This document shows, in pieces, positions 17,852-25,752 of a stretch of DNA of 64,000 bases. The stretch lies in assembly GCF_008014675.1 (NCBI RefSeq), contig NZ_VOXD01000002.1, positions 1 to 64,000 of the forward strand, in the 5' to 3' direction. This stretch comes from Neolewinella aurantiaca. Its GTDB lineage: Bacteria > Bacteroidota > Bacteroidia > Chitinophagales > Saprospiraceae. How positions within the stretch are numbered: position 1 is the stretch's first letter; every line of letters starts with the position of its first letter. The translations under genes were made by a program, and so were the position numbers. The notes under the pieces are model-generated. The model was not told the origin of the DNA and searched no databases. It was given only the letters and a program-made list of their open reading frames with translations.

Positions 17852-18850
17852 ATGCCCAACAGAACACTCACTCTGGGAGAATTTTTGATCGACCGGCCCG
17901 AAGAATTCGAATACGACAATGCAGAACTGGGGCAGTTGCTCAATGCCATCCGCCTGGCGGGTAAGGTGGTGAGTCACGAAATCAGGAAAGCAGGACTGGT
18001 AGATATAACCGGTACGATCGGCAGTACTAATGTTCAGGGAGAAGAACAGAAGAAGCTCGATGTTTTTGCGAACGAAGCATTCATCAATACCCTCACCAAC
18101 CGGGACATCGTGTGTGGTATCGTTTCTGAAGAAAACGATGAGATGATTTCTATCTCCGGCAGCGATAACCGCAACCGCAACAAATATGTGGTGGTGATGG
18201 ACCCGCTCGACGGCAGCTCGAACATCGACGTAAACATTACGGTAGGAACGATCTTCGGGATCTACCGCCGGGTTTCCCCGGTTGGAACTCCGGTAACCGA
18301 AGAGGATTTTCTGCAGCCGGGTAATCTGCAGGTGGCTGCCGGCTTCATCGCTTACGGTACCTCCACAATGATGGTGTACACTACCGGAAACGGGGTGAAC
18401 GGCTTTACGCTCAACCCGGCAATTGGTACTTACTACCTGTCTCACCCCAACATTCAGGTTCCTACGAAAGGAAACATTTACAGCGTCAACGAAGGTGGTT
18501 ACGTTCACTTCCCTCAGGGAGTCAAGAATTACATCAAGTACGTTCAGCAGGAGGAAGAAGACCGGCCCTATACCAGCCGCTACGTAGGCAGTATGGTCGC
18601 TGATGTTTGGCGAACGATCCTTCTGGGAGGAATCTACTTTTACCCTCCGAGCACGGGCAAACCCGACGGGAAGTTACGCCTGCTTTACGAGTGTAACCCT
18701 TTTGCCTTCCTGCTCGAACAGGCTGGTGGTGTGGCCACTGACGGAACCCAGCGGATACTGGACATTAAGCCCACCGACATTCACCAGCGCATGCCGTTCT
18801 TTGGCGGCAGTAAAGAAATGGTGGAGAAGGCCATGACTTTTATGAAGTAA
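17852..18850 (+). CDS. fbp: Fructose-1,6-bisphosphatase class I
   Basis: The 332-residue protein has the class I metal site [10 protein letters not shown], an upstream [12 protein letters not shown] and SEEND, and the substrate-binding [23 protein letters not shown]. It hydrolyses fructose-1,6-bisphosphate to fructose-6-phosphate in gluconeogenesis. It lies 61 bp after rfaD on the same strand, so co-transcription is possible. Downstream, an imperfect 12-bp stem at 18868-18911 could end the transcript. Confidence 0.95.
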   Translation: MPNRTLTLGEFLIDRPEEFEYDNAELGQLLNAIRLAGKVVSHEIRKAGLVDITGTIGSTNVQGEEQKKLDVFANEAFINTLTNRDIVCGIVSEENDEMISISGSDNRNRNKYVVVMDPLDGSSNIDVNITVGTIFGIYRRVSPVGTPVTEEDFLQPGNLQVAAGFIAYGTSTMMVYTTGNGVNGFTLNPAIGTYYLSHPNIQVPTKGNIYSVNEGGYVHFPQGVKNYIKYVQQEEEDRPYTSRYVGSMVADVWRTILLGGIYFYPPSTGKPDGKLRLLYECNPFAFLLEQAGGVATDGTQRILDIKPTDIHQRMPFFGGSKEMVEKAMTFMK

Positions 18851-18867
18851 TAACCCACTTCCCCCGA

Positions 18868-18911
18868 GCGGGCATCCGGAAACCAAACAAGGTGATCATC
18901 CGGGTGCCCGC
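18868..18911 (+). terminator. Possible terminator hairpin after fbp
   Basis: GCGGGCATCCGG pairs with CCGGGTGCCCGC (one G-U) around a 20-base loop. No T run follows, so the termination role is uncertain. Confidence 0.4.
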
Positions 18912-19013
18912 CTGGAAGTTGTAGCGCAATCTGCGAAATCCATTGACCTCTGAGCGGGTGGCTGGCGGGCGCAATGCCTACCTTAGCCCGCCTCGTCAAA
19001 CCCCACTCCCTTA

Positions 19014-20213
19014 GTGTCAAATAACGATCTCCAGGCCCGGATTACTGAAGCGGCAAAAGCTGCTTCTGGCCGTGCTTCCGTTCACCGCCGTCACCTTCAT
19101 GCAAATCCGGAACTCAGTTTCGAAGAACATGCCACCCAGCGTTACATCGCCGGGCAGTTAGATGAAATGGGTATCCCGTACAAGGAGATTGCAGGTACCG
19201 GCTTACTGGCCGAAATAAAGGGAGAGCAAGGCGCTGGCCCCGTAGTGGCACTGCGGGCCGATATCGATGCTTTGCCCATCACAGAAGCCAACGATGTACC
19301 ATATCGTTCGACGAACGAAGGCGTGATGCACGCCTGCGGGCACGATGTCCACACCAGCAGCCTTCTGGCCACCGCTGAGATCCTCAATAAGGTGCGCTCG
19401 TTTACGCCAGGAACGACCCGCTTGTTGTTTCAGCCCGGAGAGGAAAAGCTCCCCGGCGGTGCAACCCTGATGATTCGTGACGGAGCGCTCAAAGACCCGG
19501 TGCCGGCGGCCATCTTCGGTCAGCATGTACACCCCCCGCTGGAAGCGGGGAAGGTCGGTTTCAGACCCGGGATTTACATGGCCAGTACGGACGAACTGTT
19601 CCTGACAGTCCGGGGTAGGGGAGGGCACGGAGCAATGCCCCATAACGCGGTAGACCCCGTTGTGATTACGTCCTACATTATTACGGCAATTCAGCAACTC
19701 ATTAGTCGGAACACAGACCCGACGCTGCCAGCCGTGATCACCTTCGGTCGCATCGCCTCCGATGGGGGAGCCACCAATGTAATCCCCAACTCGGTATCAC
19801 TGGAGGGAACTTTACGGACGCTGGACGAAGCCTGGCGCAAAGAACTTCACGTAAGGCTCAATAAACTCGTGACCGAAATGGCGGCTTCCATGGGGGCTAC
19901 CGCTGAGCTCACCATCGCGCATGGCTATCCTTTCCTGAAAAACGACGAAGCCCTTACGCGTAAGGCTTTCGATGACGCGCGCCGGTTCCTCGGCGAAGAC
20001 CGTGTGGTCGAACTTCCTATCCGGATGACGGGCGAAGACTTTGCGTTTTACACCCACCACGTGCCGGCCTGCTTCTACCGGTTGGGGGTCGGTAGCCCGG
20101 CCCTGGGCGGCGAGCGACCAGTACACACCGACACCTTTGATGTCGACGAAGCCTGCCTAGAAACAGGTAGCGGCCTGATGGCGTGGCTGGCGGTGAAGGC
20201 GCTTGGCGCATAG
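19014..20213 (+). CDS. M20-family amidohydrolase (HipO/AbgB-like)
   Basis: The 399-residue protein begins at GTG. It has RRHLHANPELSFEE, ALRADIDALPITE, MHACGHDVHTSSLLA with the metal-binding Cys/His/Asp, QPGEEKLPGGA and a C-terminal GEDFAFYTHHVPACFYRLG. These mark an M20D metal-dependent amidohydrolase that releases an acyl group from an N-acyl amino acid or similar amide. It has no signal peptide, so it is cytoplasmic. The exact substrate is not predictable. It ends about 100 bp before rsmA. Confidence 0.9.
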   Translation: MSNNDLQARITEAAKAASGRASVHRRHLHANPELSFEEHATQRYIAGQLDEMGIPYKEIAGTGLLAEIKGEQGAGPVVALRADIDALPITEANDVPYRSTNEGVMHACGHDVHTSSLLATAEILNKVRSFTPGTTRLLFQPGEEKLPGGATLMIRDGALKDPVPAAIFGQHVHPPLEAGKVGFRPGIYMASTDELFLTVRGRGGHGAMPHNAVDPVVITSYIITAIQQLISRNTDPTLPAVITFGRIASDGGATNVIPNSVSLEGTLRTLDEAWRKELHVRLNKLVTEMAASMGATAELTIAHGYPFLKNDEALTRKAFDDARRFLGEDRVVELPIRMTGEDFAFYTHHVPACFYRLGVGSPALGGERPVHTDTFDVDEACLETGSGLMAWLAVKALGA

Positions 20214-20258
20214 TCGTGAGCCCCGCATCCGTAATCTAAACCGTACCCTGAACCGTAC

Positions 20259-20278
20259 TTTGCACCTGCGTCAGCGCC
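20259..20278 (+). repeat. Dispersed 20-bp element, copy 8
   Basis: TTTGCACCTGCGTCAGCGCC is a full consensus match. It lies 24 bp upstream of the exact -7 box TATCTTTG of rsmA. Confidence 0.9.
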
Positions 20279-20286
20279 CCCCTGCG

Positions 20287-20294
20287 TATCTTTG
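20287..20294 (+). promoter_or_regulatory. -7 promoter box (TATCTTTG) of rsmA
   Basis: An exact TAnnTTTG match, 16 bp before the rsmA ATG and 24 bp after the TTTG of the dispersed element. It fixes the start at 20311 rather than the longer frame at 20203. Confidence 0.65.
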
Positions 20295-20310
20295 CCCCAA
20301 CTACGATACC

Positions 20311-21114
20311 ATGAGTGAAAGAAAAACCCGCGCTAAAAAATCCTACGGTCAGCACTTCCTGACCAACGAACACTACGCGCACCAGATCGCTTTTGCGCTG
20401 GAACTGACCGACCAGTACGACCACGTACTCGAGGTCGGGCCCGGGCAGGGAATGCTGACCAAGCACCTCCTGGAACGGTCGGACGACTTCGAGCTAACCG
20501 TCAGTGAAGCAGATAAGGATATGATCGAGCACCTGGAAAATCATTTCCCGGAACTTACCGACCGCATTGTGCCGGGAGATTTCCTCAAGGCAAAACTCGA
20601 TCGCATTTTCGACAACAAACCCTTCGGGTTAATCGGAAACTACCCCTACAATATCAGTAGTCAGATTATGATTAAGATGCTGGACAATTACCAGCAAATC
20701 CCCGAAATGGTGGGGATGTTCCAAAAGGAGGTTGCCGATCGTGTGATTGCGGGGAACGGATCGAAAACCTACGGCGTCATCGGTGTTCTGGTGCAGTGTC
20801 GCTACATCCCTTCTCTGGTGCTCAACGTAAGCCCGGGCAACTTTAACCCGCCGCCGAGGGTGGATAGCGCGGTTATCAGGCTTGTTCGCCGCCCTGAACC
20901 TCTGGTTCCCGATGAACTGTGGGGACGTTTCAAACACATCGTTAAGTCAGCCTTCGGGATGCGCCGCAAAATGCTGCGCAACAGCCTGAAATCGGCTTTT
21001 AACGACGATCAGCTTAAGGATGAGTTCTTTCAGCGCCGGCCCGAGCAGGTTTCGCTCGAAGATTTCGTAGCACTCACCTTAAAGCCGCAGAATGAAAAAA
21101 ATACAGATTCGTGA
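20311..21114 (+). CDS. rsmA: 16S rRNA dimethyladenosine transferase
   Basis: The 267-residue protein has the KsgA landmarks: SYGQHFLTN, the SAM-binding VLEVGPGQGMLT, NYPYNISSQI as the catalytic N-x-P-Y motif, and PPPRVDSAVIRL. It dimethylates two adjacent adenines in helix 45 of 16S rRNA during late small-subunit maturation. The start at 20311 follows a -7 box; upstream in-frame residues translate the promoter and repeat. Its 3' end overlaps the GNAT gene by 23 bp, indicating translational coupling. Confidence 0.95.
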   Translation: MSERKTRAKKSYGQHFLTNEHYAHQIAFALELTDQYDHVLEVGPGQGMLTKHLLERSDDFELTVSEADKDMIEHLENHFPELTDRIVPGDFLKAKLDRIFDNKPFGLIGNYPYNISSQIMIKMLDNYQQIPEMVGMFQKEVADRVIAGNGSKTYGVIGVLVQCRYIPSLVLNVSPGNFNPPPRVDSAVIRLVRRPEPLVPDELWGRFKHIVKSAFGMRRKMLRNSLKSAFNDDQLKDEFFQRRPEQVSLEDFVALTLKPQNEKNTDS

Positions 21115-21535
21115 AGCATCGGTTCAGGAAGTGATATCAGTCGCTGATATGATCCCTGAGCTGGGCGCAACGCCCAGAGAAGAAGTGTATCATGAAAAAA
21201 TGGGAGACAGCCCACGTTTGCTGCTGGTTGCAGAGGTGGATGGAATCCCCGCTGGCTTCAAGGTCGGATACGAACGCGATGGATACTGGTACAGCTGGCT
21301 TGGCGGTGTCCTCCCCGATCACAGACGATCGGGAATTGCCAGGCGGTTAGCTGACCGCCAGGACGAATGGGCTCGCAACCGGGGGTACACGCACGTCACC
21401 TTCAAGACGATAAATCGCCTGCGGGGCATGCTGAAATTTGGGATCGACCGTGGCTTCAATATTATCAAAGTCGAGCAGGAACAAAGTGAGCCTGGGGAAA
21501 TCAACTACCGGATTTGGTTGCGGAGGAAGTTGTAA
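21092..21535 (+). CDS. GNAT-family N-acetyltransferase
   Basis: The 147-residue protein has the GNAT fold pattern: VAEVDGIPAGFKVGY, then LGGVLPDHRRSGIARRLADRQDEWAR with the acetyl-CoA P-loop (Arg/Gln-x-x-Gly-x-Gly/Ala as RRSGIA), and FKTINRLRGMLKFGIDRGF. It acetylates an unknown amine. It begins inside rsmA and is certainly co-transcribed with it, which may hint at a ribosome-related target, though that is speculation. Confidence 0.82.
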   Translation: MKKIQIREASVQEVISVADMIPELGATPREEVYHEKMGDSPRLLLVAEVDGIPAGFKVGYERDGYWYSWLGGVLPDHRRSGIARRLADRQDEWARNRGYTHVTFKTINRLRGMLKFGIDRGFNIIKVEQEQSEPGEINYRIWLRRKL

Positions 21536-21593
21536 GGATTAGCGAATTGGTACTGATGGCTCATCGCTACTTCGCTCACGCGGTTTGAGGTAG

Positions 21594-22154
21594 CTATTCT
21601 TCATGGATTTCGATGTCCTCGATCACGAACTCAAGAACGGTGTGCGCGGGCACGAGCGTATCTCCGCGGGGGCTCACGAGCCCGTCGCCCCCATAAGCCA
21701 ATGCGCTGGGACTGAGAATCCTGATGCGGCCTCCCGGCTTCACTTTGGTCAGTGCAAGGTTCCAGGCAGGGATGAGACCGCCGACGAAAAACCGCAGCGG
21801 TTTACCTCTTTTGTGGCTATTGTCGAATTCTGTACCGTCAAGGAAATTACCGATGTAATGGGCCGAAACAATATCGCCCTCCACCAGATTATCGTATTCG
21901 CCAGGGGCCAGGATTTCGTAGAAATAGCCTTCAGGCGCAGCCACAACATCGTAATTCTGGTCGATTGCACGGTTGATGATGGCGTTTCGTTCACGTCCGG
22001 CCCGGTCTTCGGTAGGTGCAAGCTCAAGAATCAACCGCTCTTCAATGGCAGATTTTGTGGCAGCGTCTTTTTCGGGCGCGGCCGCAGGTGCAGAGGAAGA
22101 GTTACAGGAAAAGATAGTTAGGAGGAAAAGTGCTGTAATAAAGTACCTGGTCAT
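21594..22154 (-). CDS. FKBP-type peptidyl-prolyl isomerase lipoprotein
   Basis: The 186-residue lipoprotein has its lipobox Cys at residue 17 (LLTIFSC). A Ser/Ala/Pro linker right after it is encoded by dispersed-element copy 9. The FKBP domain occupies the C-terminal half: VEGDIVSAHYIGNFLDGTEFDNS, GLIPAWNLALTKVKPGG, RILSPSALAYGG and VPAHTVLEFVIEDIEI. It should assist folding of envelope proteins. Two GC-rich hairpins lie between it and the upstream gene. Confidence 0.9.
   Translation of the reverse strand: MTRYFITALFLLTIFSCNSSSAPAAAPEKDAATKSAIEERLILELAPTEDRAGRERNAIINRAIDQNYDVVAAPEGYFYEILAPGEYDNLVEGDIVSAHYIGNFLDGTEFDNSHKRGKPLRFFVGGLIPAWNLALTKVKPGGRIRILSPSALAYGGDGLVSPRGDTLVPAHTVLEFVIEDIEIHEE
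22075..22094 (-). repeat. Dispersed 20-bp element, copy 9 (in lipoprotein linker)
   Basis: On the minus strand this reads TCTGCACCTGCGGCCGCGCC, in the sense orientation, and encodes APAAAP just after the lipidated Cys of the FKBP protein. Confidence 0.8.
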
Positions 22155-22188
22155 GGATGGGCTTGTTTTGTGGGGCGATAGAGTTTGA

Positions 22189-22246
22189 GCAGGCCTTCGG
22201 CCTGCCGCTGTAGAGCGCCGTTCGCTTAGGCCGGCGAAAGCCGGCC
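22189..22246 (-). terminator. Two GC-rich hairpins
   Basis: GCAGGCC-TTC-GGCCTGC (22189-22205) and GGCCGGC-GAAA-GCCGGCC (22229-22246) lie between two minus-strand genes, after the stop of the upstream one. They lack a T run, so they may act as terminators or mRNA-stabilising structures. Confidence 0.45.
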
Positions 22247-22264
22247 CTGTTTTACGGGGACGGG

Positions 22265-22978
22265 CTAAAACAGCTCGTCGGCCTTTTCGAAGATCTTGAT
22301 TAGGTCTTCATCCCGCCCGGGCTTTAGCTTTTGCGCCTTTATGAATTTTCTGAGTTCAGCGGGGTGGCCGAGGCTTTCTGCCAGGGCTTTGGCGCTGAGC
22401 TTAAGCGTGACAAACTCTCCGTCTACCATTGCGTAATACAGCGACTTCGCGCTGAAGCGGCGAAGCTTCAGGGTTTGCCCGGGGTTTTCGACTACCTTTT
22501 CGTCATTGATTACATTGTAAATCAACGTAGCGACAATATTGTCGCCCTGGAAGATGACCCGGGCGTAGCTCGACGGAAACTTTCGGTTGAGGCCACGAAC
22601 ATAAATATGATCAGGGCCTTCCGCCTGAAGGACTTCGACCCTCATGAAGTTATTTCCGTTAATTTCCCGGAGCTTACCATTGTGGTAAAACTCAAACTGG
22701 TTAGAGAAGCCGTTGTAATTTGCTTTGTCGACGGGGTAGGGATTCATTGCCGTATCGAAGAGCAACAACGCTCCGAATTGTTCGTAACGGTAAGGAGTAC
22801 CCCGGATGCCCTCGTAGCGGGCGGTGTCTGCCAGGCGGCTGGCTTCGAGAAGGTATTGCAGATCGCCGGCAATTTCCTGAGCTGTCCGTTGATCGCCCAT
22901 TTCCTGGTCGGTATTCTGAGCGATTAAGAAGAGCCCGGAGCATAACATGAGCAGGAGTAGAAACGTTCTTGGAAGCAT
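22265..22978 (-). CDS. Exported protein of unknown function
   Basis: The 237-residue protein has a signal peptide ending FLIAQN. A helical segment (QEIAGDLQYLLEASRLADTARYEG) is followed by a beta-rich region (EFYHNGKLREINGNNFMRVEVLQ) and a Lys-rich C-terminus ending DLIKIFEKADELF. I do not recognise a family. It diverges from the MORN-repeat lipoprotein gene with only 31 bp between starts, so the two share a promoter region. Confidence 0.7.
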   Translation of the reverse strand: MLPRTFLLLLMLCSGLFLIAQNTDQEMGDQRTAQEIAGDLQYLLEASRLADTARYEGIRGTPYRYEQFGALLLFDTAMNPYPVDKANYNGFSNQFEFYHNGKLREINGNNFMRVEVLQAEGPDHIYVRGLNRKFPSSYARVIFQGDNIVATLIYNVINDEKVVENPGQTLKLRRFSAKSLYYAMVDGEFVTLKLSAKALAESLGHPAELRKFIKAQKLKPGRDEDLIKIFEKADELF

Positions 22979-23009
22979 AGTTCACTTATTTTACCCGTAA
23001 ATTTACGTT

Positions 23010-23660
23010 ATGAAACGCTTGGTTCCCATTTTCGCTTTGCTCGCTTTATTCTTCTACGCCTGCGGTGATGGATTGGAACAAAAAGAAGAAACGGATGCGC
23101 TGGGGTTTCGGGTGGAATACAAAGTTGATCCTGAAACAGGGTTGAAGGAGGGCGCGTTGCGGCGCTATGATCCGCAGGGTAACCTGGCTATAGAAGAGAA
23201 CTACCTCGAGGGAAAACTGGAAGGGAAACGGAAAGTCTTCACGCCCGAAGGAAAGGTAATCGTAGAGGAAAACTACAAGGCAGATGAATTTGACGGGGAT
23301 TACATCACCTATGATTCTACCGGTGTTATTTCCGGTAAGGGGCAATACATCGATGGTGCCATGAACCGTGCGTGGTACCGCTTCTACCCGAACGGAAAGG
23401 TGCAGGAGGTCGTTACGTTTGTCGACAATGCCGAAAACGGACCATTTCGGGAATGGTACCAAAACGGTCAGCCTAAAGCGAGTGGAGCCTACCTCAACGG
23501 AGACAAAGAACACGGTAAATTACACCTCTATACAGAGGCCGGCCAGCTCGAGCGGGTAATGAACTGCGAGGTAGGTGTATGCAATACGATTTGGTCCCCG
23601 GATTCCACCTTCGTTGCTCCAGAAGGAGTAGATATGACTATGCCGGAGGTGTTGAAGTAA
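23010..23660 (+). CDS. MORN/YwqK-repeat lipoprotein
   Basis: The 216-residue lipoprotein has its lipobox Cys at residue 18 (FFYAC). The body is a series of MORN-variant repeats built on Y/W-x-x-G-K/Q-x-x-x-E/G: RRYDPQGNLAIEENY, KVFTPEGKVIVEENY, RFYPNGKVQEVVTF, REWYQNGQPKASGAY and HLYTEAGQLERVM. Such repeats are common in Bacteroidota exported proteins and are sometimes labelled YwqK antitoxin, a misleading name here since no toxin is adjacent. Role unknown, probably protein binding at the outer membrane. Confidence 0.8.
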   Translation: MKRLVPIFALLALFFYACGDGLEQKEETDALGFRVEYKVDPETGLKEGALRRYDPQGNLAIEENYLEGKLEGKRKVFTPEGKVIVEENYKADEFDGDYITYDSTGVISGKGQYIDGAMNRAWYRFYPNGKVQEVVTFVDNAENGPFREWYQNGQPKASGAYLNGDKEHGKLHLYTEAGQLERVMNCEVGVCNTIWSPDSTFVAPEGVDMTMPEVLK

Positions 23661-23827
23661 TTCGCTTAACTCCCCCCTCTCAGAGAGAAGGCCCCTGACA
23701 CTTGCTGCTAATGGCCGGTTTCTTTTTTCTTTAAATCATAATGACGGGATTGTAAGTTTCCCGACAAGGAGGTAAGGCAACGTTTGTCCGTCAAGTACCA
23801 TCTTACCGTCGTACCTTGCCACTAACG

Positions 23828-24880
23828 ATGAGAAACTACATTTCTTTACTGCTTTTAGTCTGCTCCTGCGCCCTGAATGGGCAGGTTGGAGGCATCTCTG
23901 CTTACGAGTTTTTGAACCTGCCTAACTCCGCAACTGTCGCAGGAATGGGAGGTCACCACATTGCTTTGATGGACGATGACCTGAGCCTGGCTACCAGAAA
24001 TCCGAGTCTGTTGAACCCAATGATGCACCAGCGGGCCGCCCTCAGTCATGCTTTTCATCCCGCAGGGATTAGTAACAGTTCGCTGGCATATGGTCACCAC
24101 AGCAATAAGTTGGACCTTACTTTTCAGGGAGGACTTCAGTACGCTTCTTACGGAGGAGATTTGGTCCGCCGAGATAATACGGGACAGAGTACCGGAACCT
24201 TCTCTGCTTCAGATTTCGCTCTGCATGCGGGTGTCGCACGATCCTTCGAGAACCGACTCAGCGTAGGGGCCAACCTCAAGCTCATTTCCTCGCAGTTGGC
24301 AGGCTACAACAGCATTGGCCTGGGCATGGATCTGGCTGTGCATTACAAAGACACCTCCGGTCTGTTTGGTATTACGCTTCTTGCCCGCAATGCCGGGCGT
24401 CAGATAAGCACGTACGACGAATTGAGTGGTAACGAACCACTTCCGTTCGAACTCCAGATCGGGATAAATAAACAACTGCGCCACTTACCTTTTCGCTTCA
24501 GTATCATCTACCGGTACCTGGACCGCTGGAATGTTCTCTACGACGATCCCGACGCCGAAAACGAATCGATCTTCCTTGCTTTCGGTGAAGAAGAAACCCA
24601 GCGGGGGGCCGGCGCAGTCTTCCTCGATAACCTCGCCCGTCACTTTGTCTTCAACGGTGAACTCATGATCGGCAAACAGCGCAACCTGCGCCTCCGTGCG
24701 GGCTATAACCACGGCCTTCGTCGGGAACTGAGCCTAAGTGACTTTCGGAGCGGCGCCGGCTATTCTTTCGGCTTCGCTTTCCGGACCAGGCGTTTTTCGG
24801 TTGCTTACGGCCGAACGACTTATCATCTCGGCGGCGGAGTCAATCAGTTGGGTCTTGACTTCGGTTTGGGCAAAAGGTAA
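23828..24880 (+). CDS. porQ: Type IX secretion system protein PorQ
   Basis: The ATG at 23828 gives 350 residues with a signal peptide ending LNGQ; a TACCTTG -7-like sequence sits just before it. The N-terminus has the PorQ signature YEFLNLPNSATVAGMGGHHIAL, followed by a FadL/PorV-like beta-barrel ending in LDFGLGKR. PorQ is an outer-membrane T9SS protein that works with PorU/Z and PorV in attaching secreted cargo to the surface. No other T9SS gene is adjacent; PorD and a PorE-like protein are elsewhere in the window. Confidence 0.85.
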   Translation: MRNYISLLLLVCSCALNGQVGGISAYEFLNLPNSATVAGMGGHHIALMDDDLSLATRNPSLLNPMMHQRAALSHAFHPAGISNSSLAYGHHSNKLDLTFQGGLQYASYGGDLVRRDNTGQSTGTFSASDFALHAGVARSFENRLSVGANLKLISSQLAGYNSIGLGMDLAVHYKDTSGLFGITLLARNAGRQISTYDELSGNEPLPFELQIGINKQLRHLPFRFSIIYRYLDRWNVLYDDPDAENESIFLAFGEEETQRGAGAVFLDNLARHFVFNGELMIGKQRNLRLRAGYNHGLRRELSLSDFRSGAGYSFGFAFRTRRFSVAYGRTTYHLGGGVNQLGLDFGLGKR

Positions 24881-24982
24881 TCCTTTTGCCTCGTCAGGTA
24901 CGTTGTTTTCCGGAGGGAACAAATGATCCTGAACAGCTTCCGGCTCGTCTAACCTTTCTTCTTTGTAGCCAGAGCTGATGGC

Positions 24983-25450
24983 TTATTGTTTCGCCTGGAA
25001 GTCAGTAAGCATTCCGCGGGTGGTTTCCTGCATCCGGGCTTTGAAGAATGCCGACCATCCGAGCAGCATACCGTTCAGGCCGAGGGCCTGTCTGGCCCAG
25101 CGCCAAAGATTGAAGGAGTCGGTGTGCTTAACGATCTTTCCGTCTTCAATGATAAATTCAGCGTGAATCTCATTGATTACCGCCCGACCTTTCGGGCCGT
25201 AGTTGTAGCGTGCCCACCAGTCTGCCGAAGCTTGCTGGCCTTTGCTCTGTACATTTCCGTAGGAGACTTCGGTAGCAGCTCCGCCCCGGCTCATCAGCAT
25301 TCGCCACATGTCGTGGGCATCCTTTCCTTCCAACCGTCCGAAGGCGGGGTCTTCAAAAACAACGTCGGGAGAATAGCAGGCCACCATCGCTTCGGCATCC
25401 TGATTGCTAAATGCCTCGTAGAAGGTGCTGATGAGTTCGGAGTTTGTCAT
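24983..25450 (-). CDS. SnoaL/NTF2-like protein
   Basis: The 155-residue protein begins with the SnoaL pattern: LISTFYEAFSNQDAEAMVACYSPDVVFEDPAFGRLEGKDAHDMWRML, split by a His/Asp-bearing pocket. Next come WWARYNYGPKGRAVINEIHAEFIIEDGKIVKHTDSFNLWRW. The NTF2-like cone fold covers isomerases, cyclases and binding proteins, so function is open. It has no signal peptide. Convergent with porQ. Confidence 0.82.
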   Translation of the reverse strand: MTNSELISTFYEAFSNQDAEAMVACYSPDVVFEDPAFGRLEGKDAHDMWRMLMSRGGAATEVSYGNVQSKGQQASADWWARYNYGPKGRAVINEIHAEFIIEDGKIVKHTDSFNLWRWARQALGLNGMLLGWSAFFKARMQETTRGMLTDFQAKQ

Positions 25451-25752
25451 GGCTCAATTTTGGGAAAGGTAGGTAAAATTAAAACTACCGGTTTGTCGGG
25501 CAGATCCTGAAGTGGGTGTCGAATTGCAGGTCTGAGTACTTTTCCCCTTCCGGGCCGTCTCCCTTTTCCGAGGAGAGGGAGACGAATCCATTACCTGTAA
25601 CCTTTTATTTATACGTAAATCCGGTGCTGACTACCAGGGTCTTGAAGCGTCCTGACGTAGTCGGGTCTTCAAGTGGCCGGTCACCTTTTGCAGAGCAAAA
25701 GTACCCGTAAAGTGATTCGCAGTGGGGGGGGAGACAACCGGCCTTTGACCGC
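25451..25752. other. Intergenic region with two hairpins
   Basis: This 302-bp gap has no gene. CGTCTCCCT pairs with AGGGAGACG (25556-25584), and CTTTTGC-AGA-GCAAAAG (25685-25701) lies near the end of the minus-strand HD-PycTM gene. The latter resembles the TTTTGC-GAA-GCAAAA hairpin at 2331-2352. Confidence 0.45.

Noticed and set aside
23010-23660. Antitoxin role for the MORN/YwqK-repeat lipoprotein.
   Set aside because: The label comes from family naming; there is no toxin gene next to it and the protein is exported.
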